Positions 1 through 8,004 of a stretch of 64,000 bases of DNA are shown in pieces. Under the pieces are notes generated by a model. That model ran no database searches. It was not told where the DNA came from and was given only the letters and a program-made list of their open reading frames with translations. Within the stretch, counting starts at the first letter, position 1. Each line of letters opens with the position of its first letter. Position numbers and translations under genes: made by a program. The DNA comes from Castellaniella sp036379515 (GTDB lineage Bacteria; Pseudomonadota; Gammaproteobacteria; Burkholderiales; Burkholderiaceae_B). The stretch lies in contig NZ_DASVGN010000036.1 in assembly GCF_036379515.1 (NCBI RefSeq), positions 61,316 through 125,315 of the forward strand, written 5' to 3'.

Positions 1-1
1 G

Positions 2-232
2 CCTTATGCAGAGCTGGGCCTGGACGACCCGAAATGGAGCGACGAGCAATTGATCGATTTCATGCTTCAGCAGCCTATCCTGATGAACCGGCCTATCGTG
101 GTGACCCCGCTGGGCACGCGCCTGTGCCGCCCTTCGGAAACCGTGCTGGACATCTTGCCGCGGCCGCAGCGCGGGGCATTCAACAAAGAGAATGGCGAAG
201 CGGTCGTTGACGCGGAGGGCCGACGTGTCTGA
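2..232 (+). CDS. arsC: Arsenate reductase (glutaredoxin-type ArsC), C-terminal part
   Basis: The reading frame is open from the first bases of the window, so the start lies upstream and only about 76 C-terminal residues are visible. They match glutaredoxin-coupled ArsC, which reduces arsenate to arsenite in the cytoplasm. The arginines in NRPIV and in LCRP correspond to the oxyanion-binding arginines of that family; the catalytic Cys lies outside the window. The stop codon (230-232) overlaps the GTG start of arsH, so the two are probably translationally coupled in one ars operon. ATG at 50 is only an internal methionine. The family call is firm, but the full length cannot be judged. Confidence 0.9.
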   Translation, partial: PYAELGLDDPKWSDEQLIDFMLQQPILMNRPIVVTPLGTRLCRPSETVLDILPRPQRGAFNKENGEAVVDAEGRRV

Positions 233-947
233 GTCTCGACTGGATCTGCCCAACATTGACACTGCGTTGTTCCAGCAGCCGGATGAGCAGCAACTGCTGA
301 TGCCTGAACGGGCAACGCATGCCCCGCGTTTTTTGTTGCTCTACGGCTCGCTGCGCGAACGCTCGTTCAGCCGCCTGGCCGCCGAGGAGGCGGCGCGCAT
401 TCTGCGAGCACTGGGCGGTGAAACGCGAATGTTTAATCCTTCGGGACTGCCGCTGGTGGACGATGCTCCAGCCGACCACCCCAAGGTTAAGGAGCTGCGC
501 GAACTGGTGCAATGGTCCGAGGGCATGGTGTGGAGCTCGCCCGAGCGCCACGGCGCCATGACCGGCCTGATGAAAACCCAGATCGACTGGATTCCGCTGT
601 CCGTGGGCGCCGTGCGCCCGACCCAGGGCAAGACCCTGGCGATCATGGAGGTCTCAGGCGGTTCGCAATCCTTCAACGCGCTCAACCAGATGCGCGTGCT
701 GGGTCGCTGGATGCGCATGCTGACCATCCCCAACCAGTCTTCGGTTGCCAAGGCCTACCAGGAGTTCGATGAAGCTGGTCGCATGAAGCCGTCCGCCTAT
801 TACAACCGCATCGTGGACGTGATGGAAGAACTGATGAAATTCACGCTGCTCACGCGCGACGTGGCGCCGTACCTGGTGGACCGCTACAGCGAACGCAAGG
901 AAAGCGCCGAGGCTCTGAGCCAACGCATGCAGCAGGCAGCGATCTGA
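225..947 (+). CDS. arsH: ArsH, NADPH-dependent FMN reductase / organoarsenical oxidase
   Basis: This is a flavodoxin-fold FMN reductase. The phosphate-binding loop GSLRERSFSR lies in the first third, and the ArsH signatures SPERHGAMTGLMK and VSGGSQSFNALN follow. ArsH proteins oxidise trivalent organoarsenicals and reduce flavin with NADPH in the cytosol. I chose GTG 225 because a GGAGGG sequence (214-219) sits 5 bases upstream and the resulting N-terminus, MSESRLDLPN, resembles other ArsH proteins. An ATG at 192 would add 11 residues inside arsC. The gene overlaps the arsC stop by 8 bases, which marks it as a member of the same operon. No regulator is visible here. Confidence 0.93.
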   Translation: MSESRLDLPNIDTALFQQPDEQQLLMPERATHAPRFLLLYGSLRERSFSRLAAEEAARILRALGGETRMFNPSGLPLVDDAPADHPKVKELRELVQWSEGMVWSSPERHGAMTGLMKTQIDWIPLSVGAVRPTQGKTLAIMEVSGGSQSFNALNQMRVLGRWMRMLTIPNQSSVAKAYQEFDEAGRMKPSAYYNRIVDVMEELMKFTLLTRDVAPYLVDRYSERKESAEALSQRMQQAAI

Positions 948-1129
948 ACCTTCAAAGGACCAAGTGGCTAAATAAGACGAAGCACTGTCCCCGCCTAAAC
1001 GAAGCAGCCTGTCGCACGCCGAGTCTCAATATCGCCACCCTCCCCGAATCACACACAAGACAATTTCTCGTAGTTATATCGAACAGAGTTCCACACCATA
1101 CGCAGCGGCTTAGTCACATAACCGAATCG

Positions 1130-1372
1130 TCAGCCCTCGCCCCGCAACTCCGGCCAAATCTTCCACCAGTCATCCGGGCGCAACTGCTTCCGGGTGACCT
1201 CCCCTCCGGTCAGCTCCTCAATCTCGACGCAGCGAATGATCGGCACCGGGCGACTGCCGGCCGCCCAGCCGCTGACGACAGGCACCGGCACGCCCAATTT
1301 GTTGGCGAGCTTGGTCATCCCGCCCATCACGGCACAGGCTTCACGGACAGGCTGAAAATCGGGCATATGCAT
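1130..1372 (-). CDS. YdaS-like Cro/CI-type HTH protein
   Basis: An 80-residue single-domain helix-turn-helix protein. The order of motifs, GGMTKLANKLGV, then VSGWAAGSRPVP, CVEIEELTGG and RKQLRPDDW, is that of the YdaS antitoxin / phage Cro-like family. These proteins sit in prophages and integrative elements and bind operators near their own promoter. ATG 1372 and ATG 1366 are both possible starts. It points away from the AlpA-like gene at 2232, so the 860 bases between them may hold a control region of an old integrative element. The target DNA and any partner toxin are not identifiable. Confidence 0.75.
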   Translation of the reverse strand: MHMPDFQPVREACAVMGGMTKLANKLGVPVPVVSGWAAGSRPVPIIRCVEIEELTGGEVTRKQLRPDDWWKIWPELRGEG

Positions 1373-1732
1373 CTATAACCACGTTAAGTATGTGGATACT
1401 ATAAGATAAATCCGCTATATGGGAATTTCTGGAAACAGTAATTTGTACCGATCCGCGGCCAGAAAGTTCAGTGCTGCCGCCCAAACTTGTAACTGCAAGT
1501 CAAATACCCCTACAGTCGGCATGAAACAAGCTGAACCAACCTGAACCATGACGTGGCATCCGCCCCGTAGGGCAGGGGCAGATTACAAGATCAGCCGACC
1601 GCACGCCAGTGGTCACAAGCCCAAACAAATTGCCCTTCATGCGTAGCGCCCACGCATAGGGGGATCAGCTAAGCTCGTTTACACCTCAGTAGAGCCTTGA
1701 ATTGATTGTAAAGACAACCAACAAATTTCCTA

Positions 1733-1761
1733 TTGACAAGACTTATGCTGTTGGTAAGAAT
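1733..1761 (+). promoter_or_regulatory. Putative sigma-70 promoter of the AlpA-like transcript
   Basis: A perfect -35 TTGACA (1733-1738) is followed after 17 bases by AAGAAT (1756-1761), four of six matches to the -10 consensus. It lies 26 bases before the boxA-like element and about 470 bases before the AlpA-like gene. Inferred from sequence only. Confidence 0.5.
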
Positions 1762-1786
1762 CTAGCCATCTGCTCCAAGCAGAATC

Positions 1787-1798
1787 GCTCTTTAACAA
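1787..1798 (+). promoter_or_regulatory. boxA-like antitermination site
   Basis: GCTCTTTAACAA is identical to the core of the E. coli rRNA-leader boxA, the NusB/S10 binding site of antitermination complexes. It lies just downstream of a TTGACA promoter and at the head of a long leader. No rRNA gene is present, so this is a leader of an accessory operon. Confidence 0.6.
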
Positions 1799-2231
1799 AC
1801 CACAAGCGATGAATACTGCGCCCTGCCCGATCACGTGGCACGCGATTGCGCAGCAACCTGTAAGGCATCGGGGTTGAAGCAAAACCGATGAAATCCGCAA
1901 TCCGCAGTCAGCCCCTTGCGTGGGGCGTAGATGGCCGCGGACGGCGGGGACTTCCTCGAGCGGAAGCGCCCGGAGCGTTCATCAGAATGCCCACCATCAG
2001 AAATGGCGACGTAATTTCATGACGACGGCAGGAAAGACTGCAGTTTCCAACAACTCGACGAGCCGCAGCGGCGGGAACAGCGTCGGGCACTGCTGGGAAT
2101 GGTCAAAGCAAACGGCCCCCATCGCGGAATCTTGGCGGGCCGTTCTCTCAACGACGCAGAACGCGTCGGCTTTGGAAAGCATCTTAAGCCGTAGTTCGCA
2201 GGGTGCTTTCCAAGGTCACACGGAGGAAGTA

Positions 2232-2483
2232 ATGAAGGAACAGGCACTGCCGAACATCTTCGGCTACCCGGCTACCCCACACCAACCCCCAAAGCATGCC
2301 AGCGATGCACTGCTGTACCGCATTCACACAGCAGAGGCCAAACTGGGAGTATCCCGATCCACGATATACCGGCTGGTTAACGATGGCGAGCTCGTGCTGA
2401 TCAAGATAGGCAAGCGCTCCAGCGGCATCACCGCATCGAGCCTGCATGCCCTCATCGAACGCAACAAGGCAGTCGCGGGATAA
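2232..2483 (+). CDS. AlpA/excisionase-like helix-turn-helix regulator
   Basis: An 83-residue protein whose second half, from about residue 30, is a MerR/excisionase-type winged HTH: TAEAKLGVSRSTIYRLVN followed by GELVLIKIGKRSSGITASSL. AlpA-type proteins activate integrase or excision genes in phages and genomic islands. ATG 2232 was chosen because GGAGG (2222-2226) is spaced 5 bases before it; the same frame is open further upstream without a ribosome-binding site. No integrase follows. The gene is instead cut off by the tRNA-end remnant and the Tn7-like transposon, so it may be a survivor of an eroded integrative element. Confidence 0.8.
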   Translation: MKEQALPNIFGYPATPHQPPKHASDALLYRIHTAEAKLGVSRSTIYRLVNDGELVLIKIGKRSSGITASSLHALIERNKAVAG

Positions 2484-2639
2484 ATCAACACGTCAGAATC
2501 TCATCAGGTCGGGAGGGAATCGAACCATGGGACGTTTTCGGCCACTTGTGTTGCTTTTTTGCACTTGTACCCTGTCTTGTACCCTGAGGTTCGCATCTAA
2601 TATGTGGAAGCGCAGCATTACTGGCCTTACAGCCTACGA

Positions 2640-2662
2640 TTCGATTCCGCCCCGGGCCACCA
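2640..2662 (+). pseudogene. tRNA 3'-end fragment (T-loop to CCA)
   Basis: The 23 bases have the layout of a tRNA 3' end: T-loop TTCGATT, T-stem strand CCGCC, acceptor strand CCGGGCC, discriminator A and an encoded CCA. No matching GGCCCGG acceptor 5' strand or T-stem partner lies upstream, so this is a fragment rather than a gene. A hairpin CGTGCTG-TTT-CAGCACG follows at 2664-2680, as a tRNA terminator would. The acceptor strand would suit a betaproteobacterial tRNA-Phe, but that identity is a guess. It is the kind of sequence left as an attachment half-site by tRNA-targeting integrases. Confidence 0.55.
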
Positions 2663-2685
2663 TCGTGCTGTTTCAGCACGGTTCA

Positions 2686-2690
2686 AAACA
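2686..2690 (+). repeat. Left target-site duplication AAACA
   Basis: AAACA directly precedes the TGTGCCG left terminus. The same five bases directly follow the right terminus at 25096-25100. A 5-bp duplication is standard for Tn7-like and Tn5053-like transposition. Confidence 0.9.
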
Positions 2691-2714
2691 TGTGCCGTTA
2701 AGCATAAAGTTGCC
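2691..2714 (+). repeat. Left terminal inverted repeat of the Tn7-like element
   Basis: It starts TGTGCCGTTAAGCATA and ends TTGCC. Read inward, it matches the right terminus (25072-25095) at 20 of 24 positions. It contains the first TnsB-type site (2694-2714). Confidence 0.9.
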
Positions 2715-2718
2715 ACAT

Positions 2719-2765
2719 GGAAAGCTTATGCTTTATTTCACGTTCGGCCGCATTATGCTTTATCG
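2719..2765 (-). repeat. Two internal left-end TnsB-type sites
   Basis: Copies of the end motif lie at 2719-2739 and 2746-2765, sharing the core TTATGCTTTAT on the plus strand. They point in the opposite direction to the terminal copy at 2694-2714, whereas all right-end copies share one direction. Assigning them as TnsB sites is inferred from repetition at both ends and from Tn7 end architecture. Confidence 0.7.
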
Positions 2766-2819
2766 TCTTTTCGCAGTAGTCTGATGAGTTTTGCTTCGGA
2801 AGCAAAGCCACCAGGACCC

Positions 2820-2849
2820 AAAAAAGCCAGTCAATAGACTGGCTTTTTT
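2820..2849 (-). terminator. Bidirectional intrinsic terminator after tniQ
   Basis: A perfect 7-bp stem GCCAGTC/GACTGGC with an AATA loop is flanked by six A and six T residues, so it can work on both strands. It lies 18 bases past the tniQ stop and would end the minus-strand tnsAB-tnsC-tniQ transcript. On the other strand it would block transcription entering from outside the left end. Confidence 0.9.
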
Positions 2850-2866
2850 CGTTTCAGCGAGTCGCG

Positions 2867-4177
2867 CTACCCAGGCCCCGACCCGGGCTCATCACGAATG
2901 TCACGCAAGACGTCGAAGAGATGCTTGGCACCAGCCAGGTCTTCACGCGACATCCGCGACTGGAGTTCGCGCAGGTTCAACGCCCGCCCCTCCCCACGCA
3001 GCTTGTCACACATTGCCTGCACTTCCTCCCTGGCACGGGCCCGATTTTCTTCACCACGCAACTTCACATGCTCAGCCCAGCGCGCACCCACGATCCGAGC
3101 CTCTTTGTTCGCGCGCAAATAAAGATAGCTCGGATCAATCCCAAGCCGCCGAGCTGCCTCAGCCAGGCTCAATGGTTCGGCCCGCTCGGCAAATGCGAGC
3201 AGCTTCTCTCGAACCTTCAGCCAGTCGAACACGCGCGCCGGCTGCTCCCGCCCACGTGACCCGAGTTCCAGATCCAGATTGAGCTGGGTCACTTCTTTGG
3301 GTGGCACCCAGCCTTCGAGATCGCCCAATGCCAGGCTCACAAGCGGCAACCCCATCTTCGCCGCGATGCGCAGTGCCGCCTCCAGAGTTATCGCAGTCTT
3401 TCCCTGGATCCAGCAATGCACCGTGGACTTCGCCACCCCGATGCGCGCGCCAAACGCGGCCGCATTACCACCATCCATCCGCGCCACCAACTGGGTGATC
3501 GCCGCTTGCAAAGGCGCAAGGTGTGCCGGTTGCATGAGCGCGGATTGAACTCGAAGAAGTTTCCCGATCTCACTTGCAATCCACAACGCCTCAGGGGTTG
3601 CCTCAATGGCGGCGGCGCGTTCACCCAGGAATGCACCACAACCCGTGCACCAGCCCGGCACAACGTAAGCTGCGCGATGACGCACATGCTCGCGCCCACA
3701 TTCAGAGCAGGCGCAGGAAAGCGGCGTGCCGTGGCGTTCGCAGACGGCCACCACTTTCAGGTCCCACGCCAGCCGGAAGTACGGCAAACGGCCCTCATCG
3801 CGATCCTCCCTGAAGCATTCTGGGCACCACCTCGCCGCTCCCTTGCGAAAGAGGCCGCGCGGGGCAAACACCTCAGCCCACGGCAAAAGTGTAGTCGCAT
3901 CCAAGCCCGCAACCCCGGTGAGCGCAGACAAACCGCCCGCCCAAGCGCGAGCCGACGCCCCCACACCGCTCAGGCTGCGGTCTCGCCAGTCAAAGGCAGC
4001 CTCGAAGTCGCTGCCCATGGACCTTGTCACGAGTCCGGCCAACGCGGTGACCGAAGTGCTGTGCGAGACGGCAACACGGCAGAGGTAGCTGATGAGGCTC
4101 TCCACCTGCGCCGTACCCATTCCCATAGGCGCCACCGCGTGCAGCACAGAACGCGGGTTCTCTACGACCGTCTTCAT
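2867..4177 (-). CDS. tniQ: TniQ/TnsD-family target-selection protein
   Basis: A 436-residue TniQ-family protein. An N-terminal TniQ core begins near residue 20 (ESLISYLCRVA). It is followed by zinc-binding cysteines and histidines in WCPECF, CERHGTPLSC, CSECGREH and WCTGCG (about residues 137-205). The second half carries HTH-like segments (FGARIGVAKSTVHCWIQGK near 250, then LSLAEAARRLGIDPSYLYLRA). TniQ/TnsD proteins bind an attachment site and recruit TnsC. The length is between short CRISPR-type TniQ proteins and full TnsD, and the DNA-binding half suits recognition of a fixed chromosomal site. The start overlaps the tnsC stop by 4 bases (ATGA), which indicates coupling. The gene is last in its operon, before a strong terminator. 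Confidence 0.9.
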   Translation of the reverse strand: MKTVVENPRSVLHAVAPMGMGTAQVESLISYLCRVAVSHSTSVTALAGLVTRSMGSDFEAAFDWRDRSLSGVGASARAWAGGLSALTGVAGLDATTLLPWAEVFAPRGLFRKGAARWCPECFREDRDEGRLPYFRLAWDLKVVAVCERHGTPLSCACSECGREHVRHRAAYVVPGWCTGCGAFLGERAAAIEATPEALWIASEIGKLLRVQSALMQPAHLAPLQAAITQLVARMDGGNAAAFGARIGVAKSTVHCWIQGKTAITLEAALRIAAKMGLPLVSLALGDLEGWVPPKEVTQLNLDLELGSRGREQPARVFDWLKVREKLLAFAERAEPLSLAEAARRLGIDPSYLYLRANKEARIVGARWAEHVKLRGEENRARAREEVQAMCDKLRGEGRALNLRELQSRMSREDLAGAKHLFDVLRDIRDEPGSGPG

Positions 4178-5268
4178 GCCAACCCCCCAATCGCACGGGG
4201 TTTCCGCACAAGTTTCGGCAGGGTGCGGGTGAGCCCCGGATTGATGGCCGCCTCTCCTGTGTAGGTTTCCTCCAGGATCTGCTGACGCTGCACCTCAGCA
4301 AGAAGCGAACGATGCAAGGCGTCTGGCAGGAGCGCACCCAGCTCCATGCGCCGCGCCGTGCGCGTGAGCACCGCATTGAGCGTTCCCACGCAGCCCAACG
4401 TATTCTCGTGCAGCGCCTGCGCATAAGGCATGAGCTCCCCGGCCCAAAGGTGGGGAAGTGCTCCTTCGAATGCATACACACAGCCTGCGAAAGCCCGCAC
4501 ATCCTCCGGCCGATCCTCTCGGTAGCGCCCAAAGTGCAGCACATGGCTGCGCCTGGCCAATTGTGCCGAGAGGGACATCAGTTGGTACAGATCGTAAGAC
4601 CCCACGAGCACCATCTGCATATTGCAACGGTTGGCGAGCGACTTCAGGGTATTGAGCTGAACCTCCAATTTTTTAGGGCTTGTCTGGTGGATGATGTGAG
4701 CCGCCTCATCCACGACCACGACCCGTGTGCCGCGGGCATCCAGCGCACGCTCGACCGCCGTGCGAAGCGCGGCAAGGCTGCCACTCGCCATACGAGCGGA
4801 CCTCACCATTCGACCAGACTGAGTGTCAATCCCATACGAGGAAGGTGGCAACACGTCGGCTACATCACCGTCCAACTGATCCAGAATGCGACTGTAGAAA
4901 AGCCGCCACGAGAACTCGTGCTCACCAGACGATGGTGCCTCGATGTAGATCGCCGGAATTAACCCCGCATCGGCCTGCATTGCGGCCTGCGCATTGGCCA
5001 CGATCGTATCGACCATATGGCGCACGAGCGCGCTCTTACCTACCCCTGTAGGGCCGCAAATCTCGATGAGGCTATCCTGACTGCCCCGGTAGATGAGCGC
5101 ATCGATCTCGGCCATGATCGTCGCCACGCGCGAGTGCTTGATGCGTAGACTCACCAACGAGGCGGCACCACCGTCCTTGCAAGCTACGTCGGCTGGTGAC
5201 TTGTCTTGTGGATGGGTGGAGGTGCCCGCCCCGGGTGCCTCTTTGCAGTGAATTGCTGTATCAGTCAT
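4174..5268 (-). CDS. tnsC: TnsC-family AAA+ transposition regulator
   Basis: A 364-residue AAA+ ATPase. Walker A GPTGVGKS is at about residues 72-79, and Walker B VVVVDEAAHII is near 170. TnsC/TniB ATPases form filaments on target DNA, bridge TniQ to the TnsB transposase and control immunity. The gene lies 9 bases after tnsAB and overlaps tniQ, the usual core order for Tn7 relatives. The start ATG 5268 matches the tight spacing to the upstream stop. The C-terminus is rich in basic residues (LPKLVRKPRAIGG), typical for partner contact. Nothing is missing compared with the family. Confidence 0.9.
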   Translation of the reverse strand: MTDTAIHCKEAPGAGTSTHPQDKSPADVACKDGGAASLVSLRIKHSRVATIMAEIDALIYRGSQDSLIEICGPTGVGKSALVRHMVDTIVANAQAAMQADAGLIPAIYIEAPSSGEHEFSWRLFYSRILDQLDGDVADVLPPSSYGIDTQSGRMVRSARMASGSLAALRTAVERALDARGTRVVVVDEAAHIIHQTSPKKLEVQLNTLKSLANRCNMQMVLVGSYDLYQLMSLSAQLARRSHVLHFGRYREDRPEDVRAFAGCVYAFEGALPHLWAGELMPYAQALHENTLGCVGTLNAVLTRTARRMELGALLPDALHRSLLAEVQRQQILEETYTGEAAINPGLTRTLPKLVRKPRAIGGLA

Positions 5269-5277
5269 GTCTGAAGC

Positions 5278-8004
5278 TCAGAAGGTATCGAATTTAGGAA
5301 GGTCCTCCAGCTCGACGCTTGAATGCGCAGGGCGAGAGCCGGTTGTTGTGGTTCTGTCCTCAATCCGTACTCGCGGGCGAGCACCCGATATGTCCTTGGA
5401 AACAGATGTGGCATTAGCTGGGGCTACTGGTGGGACGTGCGCGGGAGCAACCGGCGCAACACTTGCCAGGCCCAGCGCGTCGTACAGAGACTTGTTCTCT
5501 TGCTGGCGTGCGTGCTCAGCAGCCATAGCGCCTTCAGGTGTAAAGACTTGGATGAATTCACGCAGGCGCTGAGCGCTTTGCGGATCGTCGGTCGTCTTGC
5601 CGCCACGGCTCGCATACTCCTCAGTCAGTGCCCGGCGCTCGTACTCCGTCATCTGGCCAAGTCCGCCCAACGCGCGGCACGTGGCAGGTAGCCACTGATC
5701 GGCGAGCCAGATATAAACGGTTGCGGCATCCCACGGGTCGTAGCGCACGGCGACCTTCTTGCGGGCGTTTCGCGCATTCTGAAACGACGGATTCCAGTAC
5801 CAACGATCGTGCACCTTAACGCCACGCTGGTAATCGATCACGCGTACGCCGCCGCGATCCGCAGGCGGGCATGTGGCAATGAGGAAATCTCGCGTAAAGA
5901 GAATTTCGCGGTGCGGACGGCCGCCCGCATCCCTCAGCCCTGCCTGGAATCTTGCGCGCGGGCTGCAGCCAAGGGCCGGATGTGGTTCGCAATCGTAGTA
6001 ATCGAAGGCCCAATGCGAGAGCCCGTAGTACAGCGACTCCAGCGTCCACTGCGCGAAATTCACCGGCAGGTGTTTGCCCGTGGTCATGCGCACCTGCTTG
6101 GTGGCCTTGGTGTTGCCTGCCAGGTTGTGCACATACTGGGTGTTTACAGTCCCAAAGACGCGCTCCATGATGGCACCGGCACGTGGATGGCCAGCCGGGC
6201 GCATACGTAGATGTACCCCCATCAACTGCAAAAAAACAGTGAAGGACTGGGAGATGAGGTCCCGACCGTTATCGACCACGAAAAATTCGGGCAGACGGCC
6301 GTAGCGCTTTACCATGTCGCGCACGATCATCATGACCGAGTGATACGAAGGCGGATCAAAGGTAAGGTAGAGCGCAACAATTCGCCTCGAATAGGCATCA
6401 ACAGCGAAGGTCAGCCACGGGCGCCCAAGAGGCTTATCGGTGGTGGCATCCAAGAGCTCGACATCTAGCTGCGTATGATCAATGTGCACATATTGAAAGG
6501 GCCGCGAGCCGTGCACCGGCGTCTCGTAGTAGAGAACGCTTGCGAATTCCCCCTTCTGGTACGCCATGCGCTTGCCCCACCGGGTTCGCACGTCCTGTTC
6601 CGTTTGCATCGCCTTGATGCGTGCAATGACGGTTGGATAGGAGGGGGCCTTCTCGCCCACCTCGTCGAAGGCGATGCAAACGAAGCGATAGCAGGCCTTA
6701 AAGTTGATTGCCTCGTGGCTCTTCCAGCGCTTATTGATCACCTGGCAAAGGAGTGTTTCTTGCGTATCGCTTAGGCGCGCCGTGCGATTGCCTCGCGCAG
6801 CCGTTTGGGGTACGAGTGCAAGCGCCTCATTGCCACCGTTACCGGCTACAGCCTGCTGGCGTGCGCGCCAACTCCTGAGTGTGCGTGCAGAAACTGAGGC
6901 CTCTAGAGAGGGCGCGGCCAGAATCTGCTGACGCTGTAGAGCACGACTCAAATCGGCCTCTGTGTAGCGCGCCAGATCCAGGCGCGGACGATCTGTATTC
7001 CGCACTGGGGTCAACTGCCCCTTGGCAAAGGCCCGAGTCACCCAGTCACGCTCAAGGGACAGGATCCTGCCCGAGTCATCCGCACAGACGAGCTCACGCT
7101 CGCCCACCATCGAAACCGTGTACGGCCGCCCGTCATAAGTGAAGACGGCGCCCTGCGCAACATCCAGCACGAAGTGATCTTCGCCAGGCAAGCTCTCCTG
7201 CAAGCCCTGATTCGCCATGAAGTCACGCAACGTCACATCGCGATACAGGCGTGCGCGGCGCGGCTGCGTAAGTGGTTCGCGGTCAAGATCAGCAGCCACC
7301 AAACCATCTGCCACCGCCTTGAAGAGGAAGTCCGGCGAAAACCCATGAGGCTCTGTCGTCAGCTCACTGAGATAAAGCGCCCCTTCGGCGGACAGGAGTT
7401 TTTCCAGGCGTAGAAGCTCCTGCGGATCACATGGATCCGCCGCCGGGTGAAAGTAATCAGCCAAGTGCAGCAGGTTCTCCACCCGATGGCGCGGGATCAG
7501 TTGGTCAGTGCACAGGTGATAGCCGATTCCATAGGCGGCCAGCTCGGCCTCGATCAATGGCGAGATCCAGCCACCGTCCTCGTTTTGCTGATATCGGTAG
7601 GGGTACTGCTGCGCCAAGCGCGCCAGCTTCTCGGCCGACTTACACTCTTCAAGAAGAATGCCATCTCGTCGGATCACCAGGAAGTCCGGCGTGTGGTGAA
7701 TGTTGTGAACCTCACCGGTTGCCGGCTCAACCAACTCGAGTGCAAGCTTGCAGGGCTGTGGATAGAACTCCAGCACTGTAGGATCGAATTCATGGTCCAC
7801 AGCTGCTGGAAACTCAATGTGCCGGCTCTCGGTTCTGATTTCGCAACCCATCTTGCGACTTGCAAGAACAGTCGTGACGTTGCTGCCCCGAGACTGTACT
7901 TGGCGCACCGGAGCATGGATGCGCGCCTCAAGCACGAGCTTACGTCCGGCAACAGGCGTGCCCAGGCGGTCAAAAAGTTCGATCAATTGTTCTTTGTTCA
8001 ACAC
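5278..8004 (-). CDS. tnsAB: TnsA-TnsB fusion transposase
   Basis: One polypeptide of about 909 residues (numbered from GTG 8004) joins the two Tn7 strand-processing enzymes. The N-terminal 220 residues are a TnsA-like restriction-fold nuclease with TPDFLV (D107) and LEECK (K122). The rest is a TnsB/Mu-type transposase: HTH region, then the RNase-H core with D509 (HIDHT), D578 (VVDNG) and E614 (IMERV), a D-D-35-E spacing, then a beta-barrel and C-terminal tail. The nuclease would cut the 5' ends and the transposase the 3' ends, giving cut-and-paste movement. Starts at GTG 8004 and TTG 8001 follow a GAAGG sequence. An ATG at 8136 is open but would consume the divergent promoter region. It is first in the operon. 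Confidence 0.92.
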   Translation of the reverse strand: MLNKEQLIELFDRLGTPVAGRKLVLEARIHAPVRQVQSRGSNVTTVLASRKMGCEIRTESRHIEFPAAVDHEFDPTVLEFYPQPCKLALELVEPATGEVHNIHHTPDFLVIRRDGILLEECKSAEKLARLAQQYPYRYQQNEDGGWISPLIEAELAAYGIGYHLCTDQLIPRHRVENLLHLADYFHPAADPCDPQELLRLEKLLSAEGALYLSELTTEPHGFSPDFLFKAVADGLVAADLDREPLTQPRRARLYRDVTLRDFMANQGLQESLPGEDHFVLDVAQGAVFTYDGRPYTVSMVGERELVCADDSGRILSLERDWVTRAFAKGQLTPVRNTDRPRLDLARYTEADLSRALQRQQILAAPSLEASVSARTLRSWRARQQAVAGNGGNEALALVPQTAARGNRTARLSDTQETLLCQVINKRWKSHEAINFKACYRFVCIAFDEVGEKAPSYPTVIARIKAMQTEQDVRTRWGKRMAYQKGEFASVLYYETPVHGSRPFQYVHIDHTQLDVELLDATTDKPLGRPWLTFAVDAYSRRIVALYLTFDPPSYHSVMMIVRDMVKRYGRLPEFFVVDNGRDLISQSFTVFLQLMGVHLRMRPAGHPRAGAIMERVFGTVNTQYVHNLAGNTKATKQVRMTTGKHLPVNFAQWTLESLYYGLSHWAFDYYDCEPHPALGCSPRARFQAGLRDAGGRPHREILFTRDFLIATCPPADRGGVRVIDYQRGVKVHDRWYWNPSFQNARNARKKVAVRYDPWDAATVYIWLADQWLPATCRALGGLGQMTEYERRALTEEYASRGGKTTDDPQSAQRLREFIQVFTPEGAMAAEHARQQENKSLYDALGLASVAPVAPAHVPPVAPANATSVSKDISGARPRVRIEDRTTTTGSRPAHSSVELEDLPKFDTF

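Larger units (their letters stand above)
1373..2231. other. Long non-coding stretch between two HTH genes
   Basis: No convincing gene is present. The plus-strand half (from about 1733) reads as a promoter, a boxA-like element and a leader of roughly 440 bases ending at the ribosome-binding site of the AlpA-like gene. An open frame does continue upstream of 2232, but its codon content looks random and its possible starts lack Shine-Dalgarno sequences. The minus-strand half is the upstream region of the YdaS-like gene and is AT-richer (1380-1440). Confidence 0.5.

Noticed and set aside
1920..2231. Upstream extension of the AlpA-like frame
   Set aside because: No ribosome-binding site or motif, and ATG 2232 has a strong Shine-Dalgarno sequence.
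3416..4264. 282-codon plus-strand frame
   Set aside because: Antisense to tniQ and tnsC, with Arg/His-rich composition and no motif.
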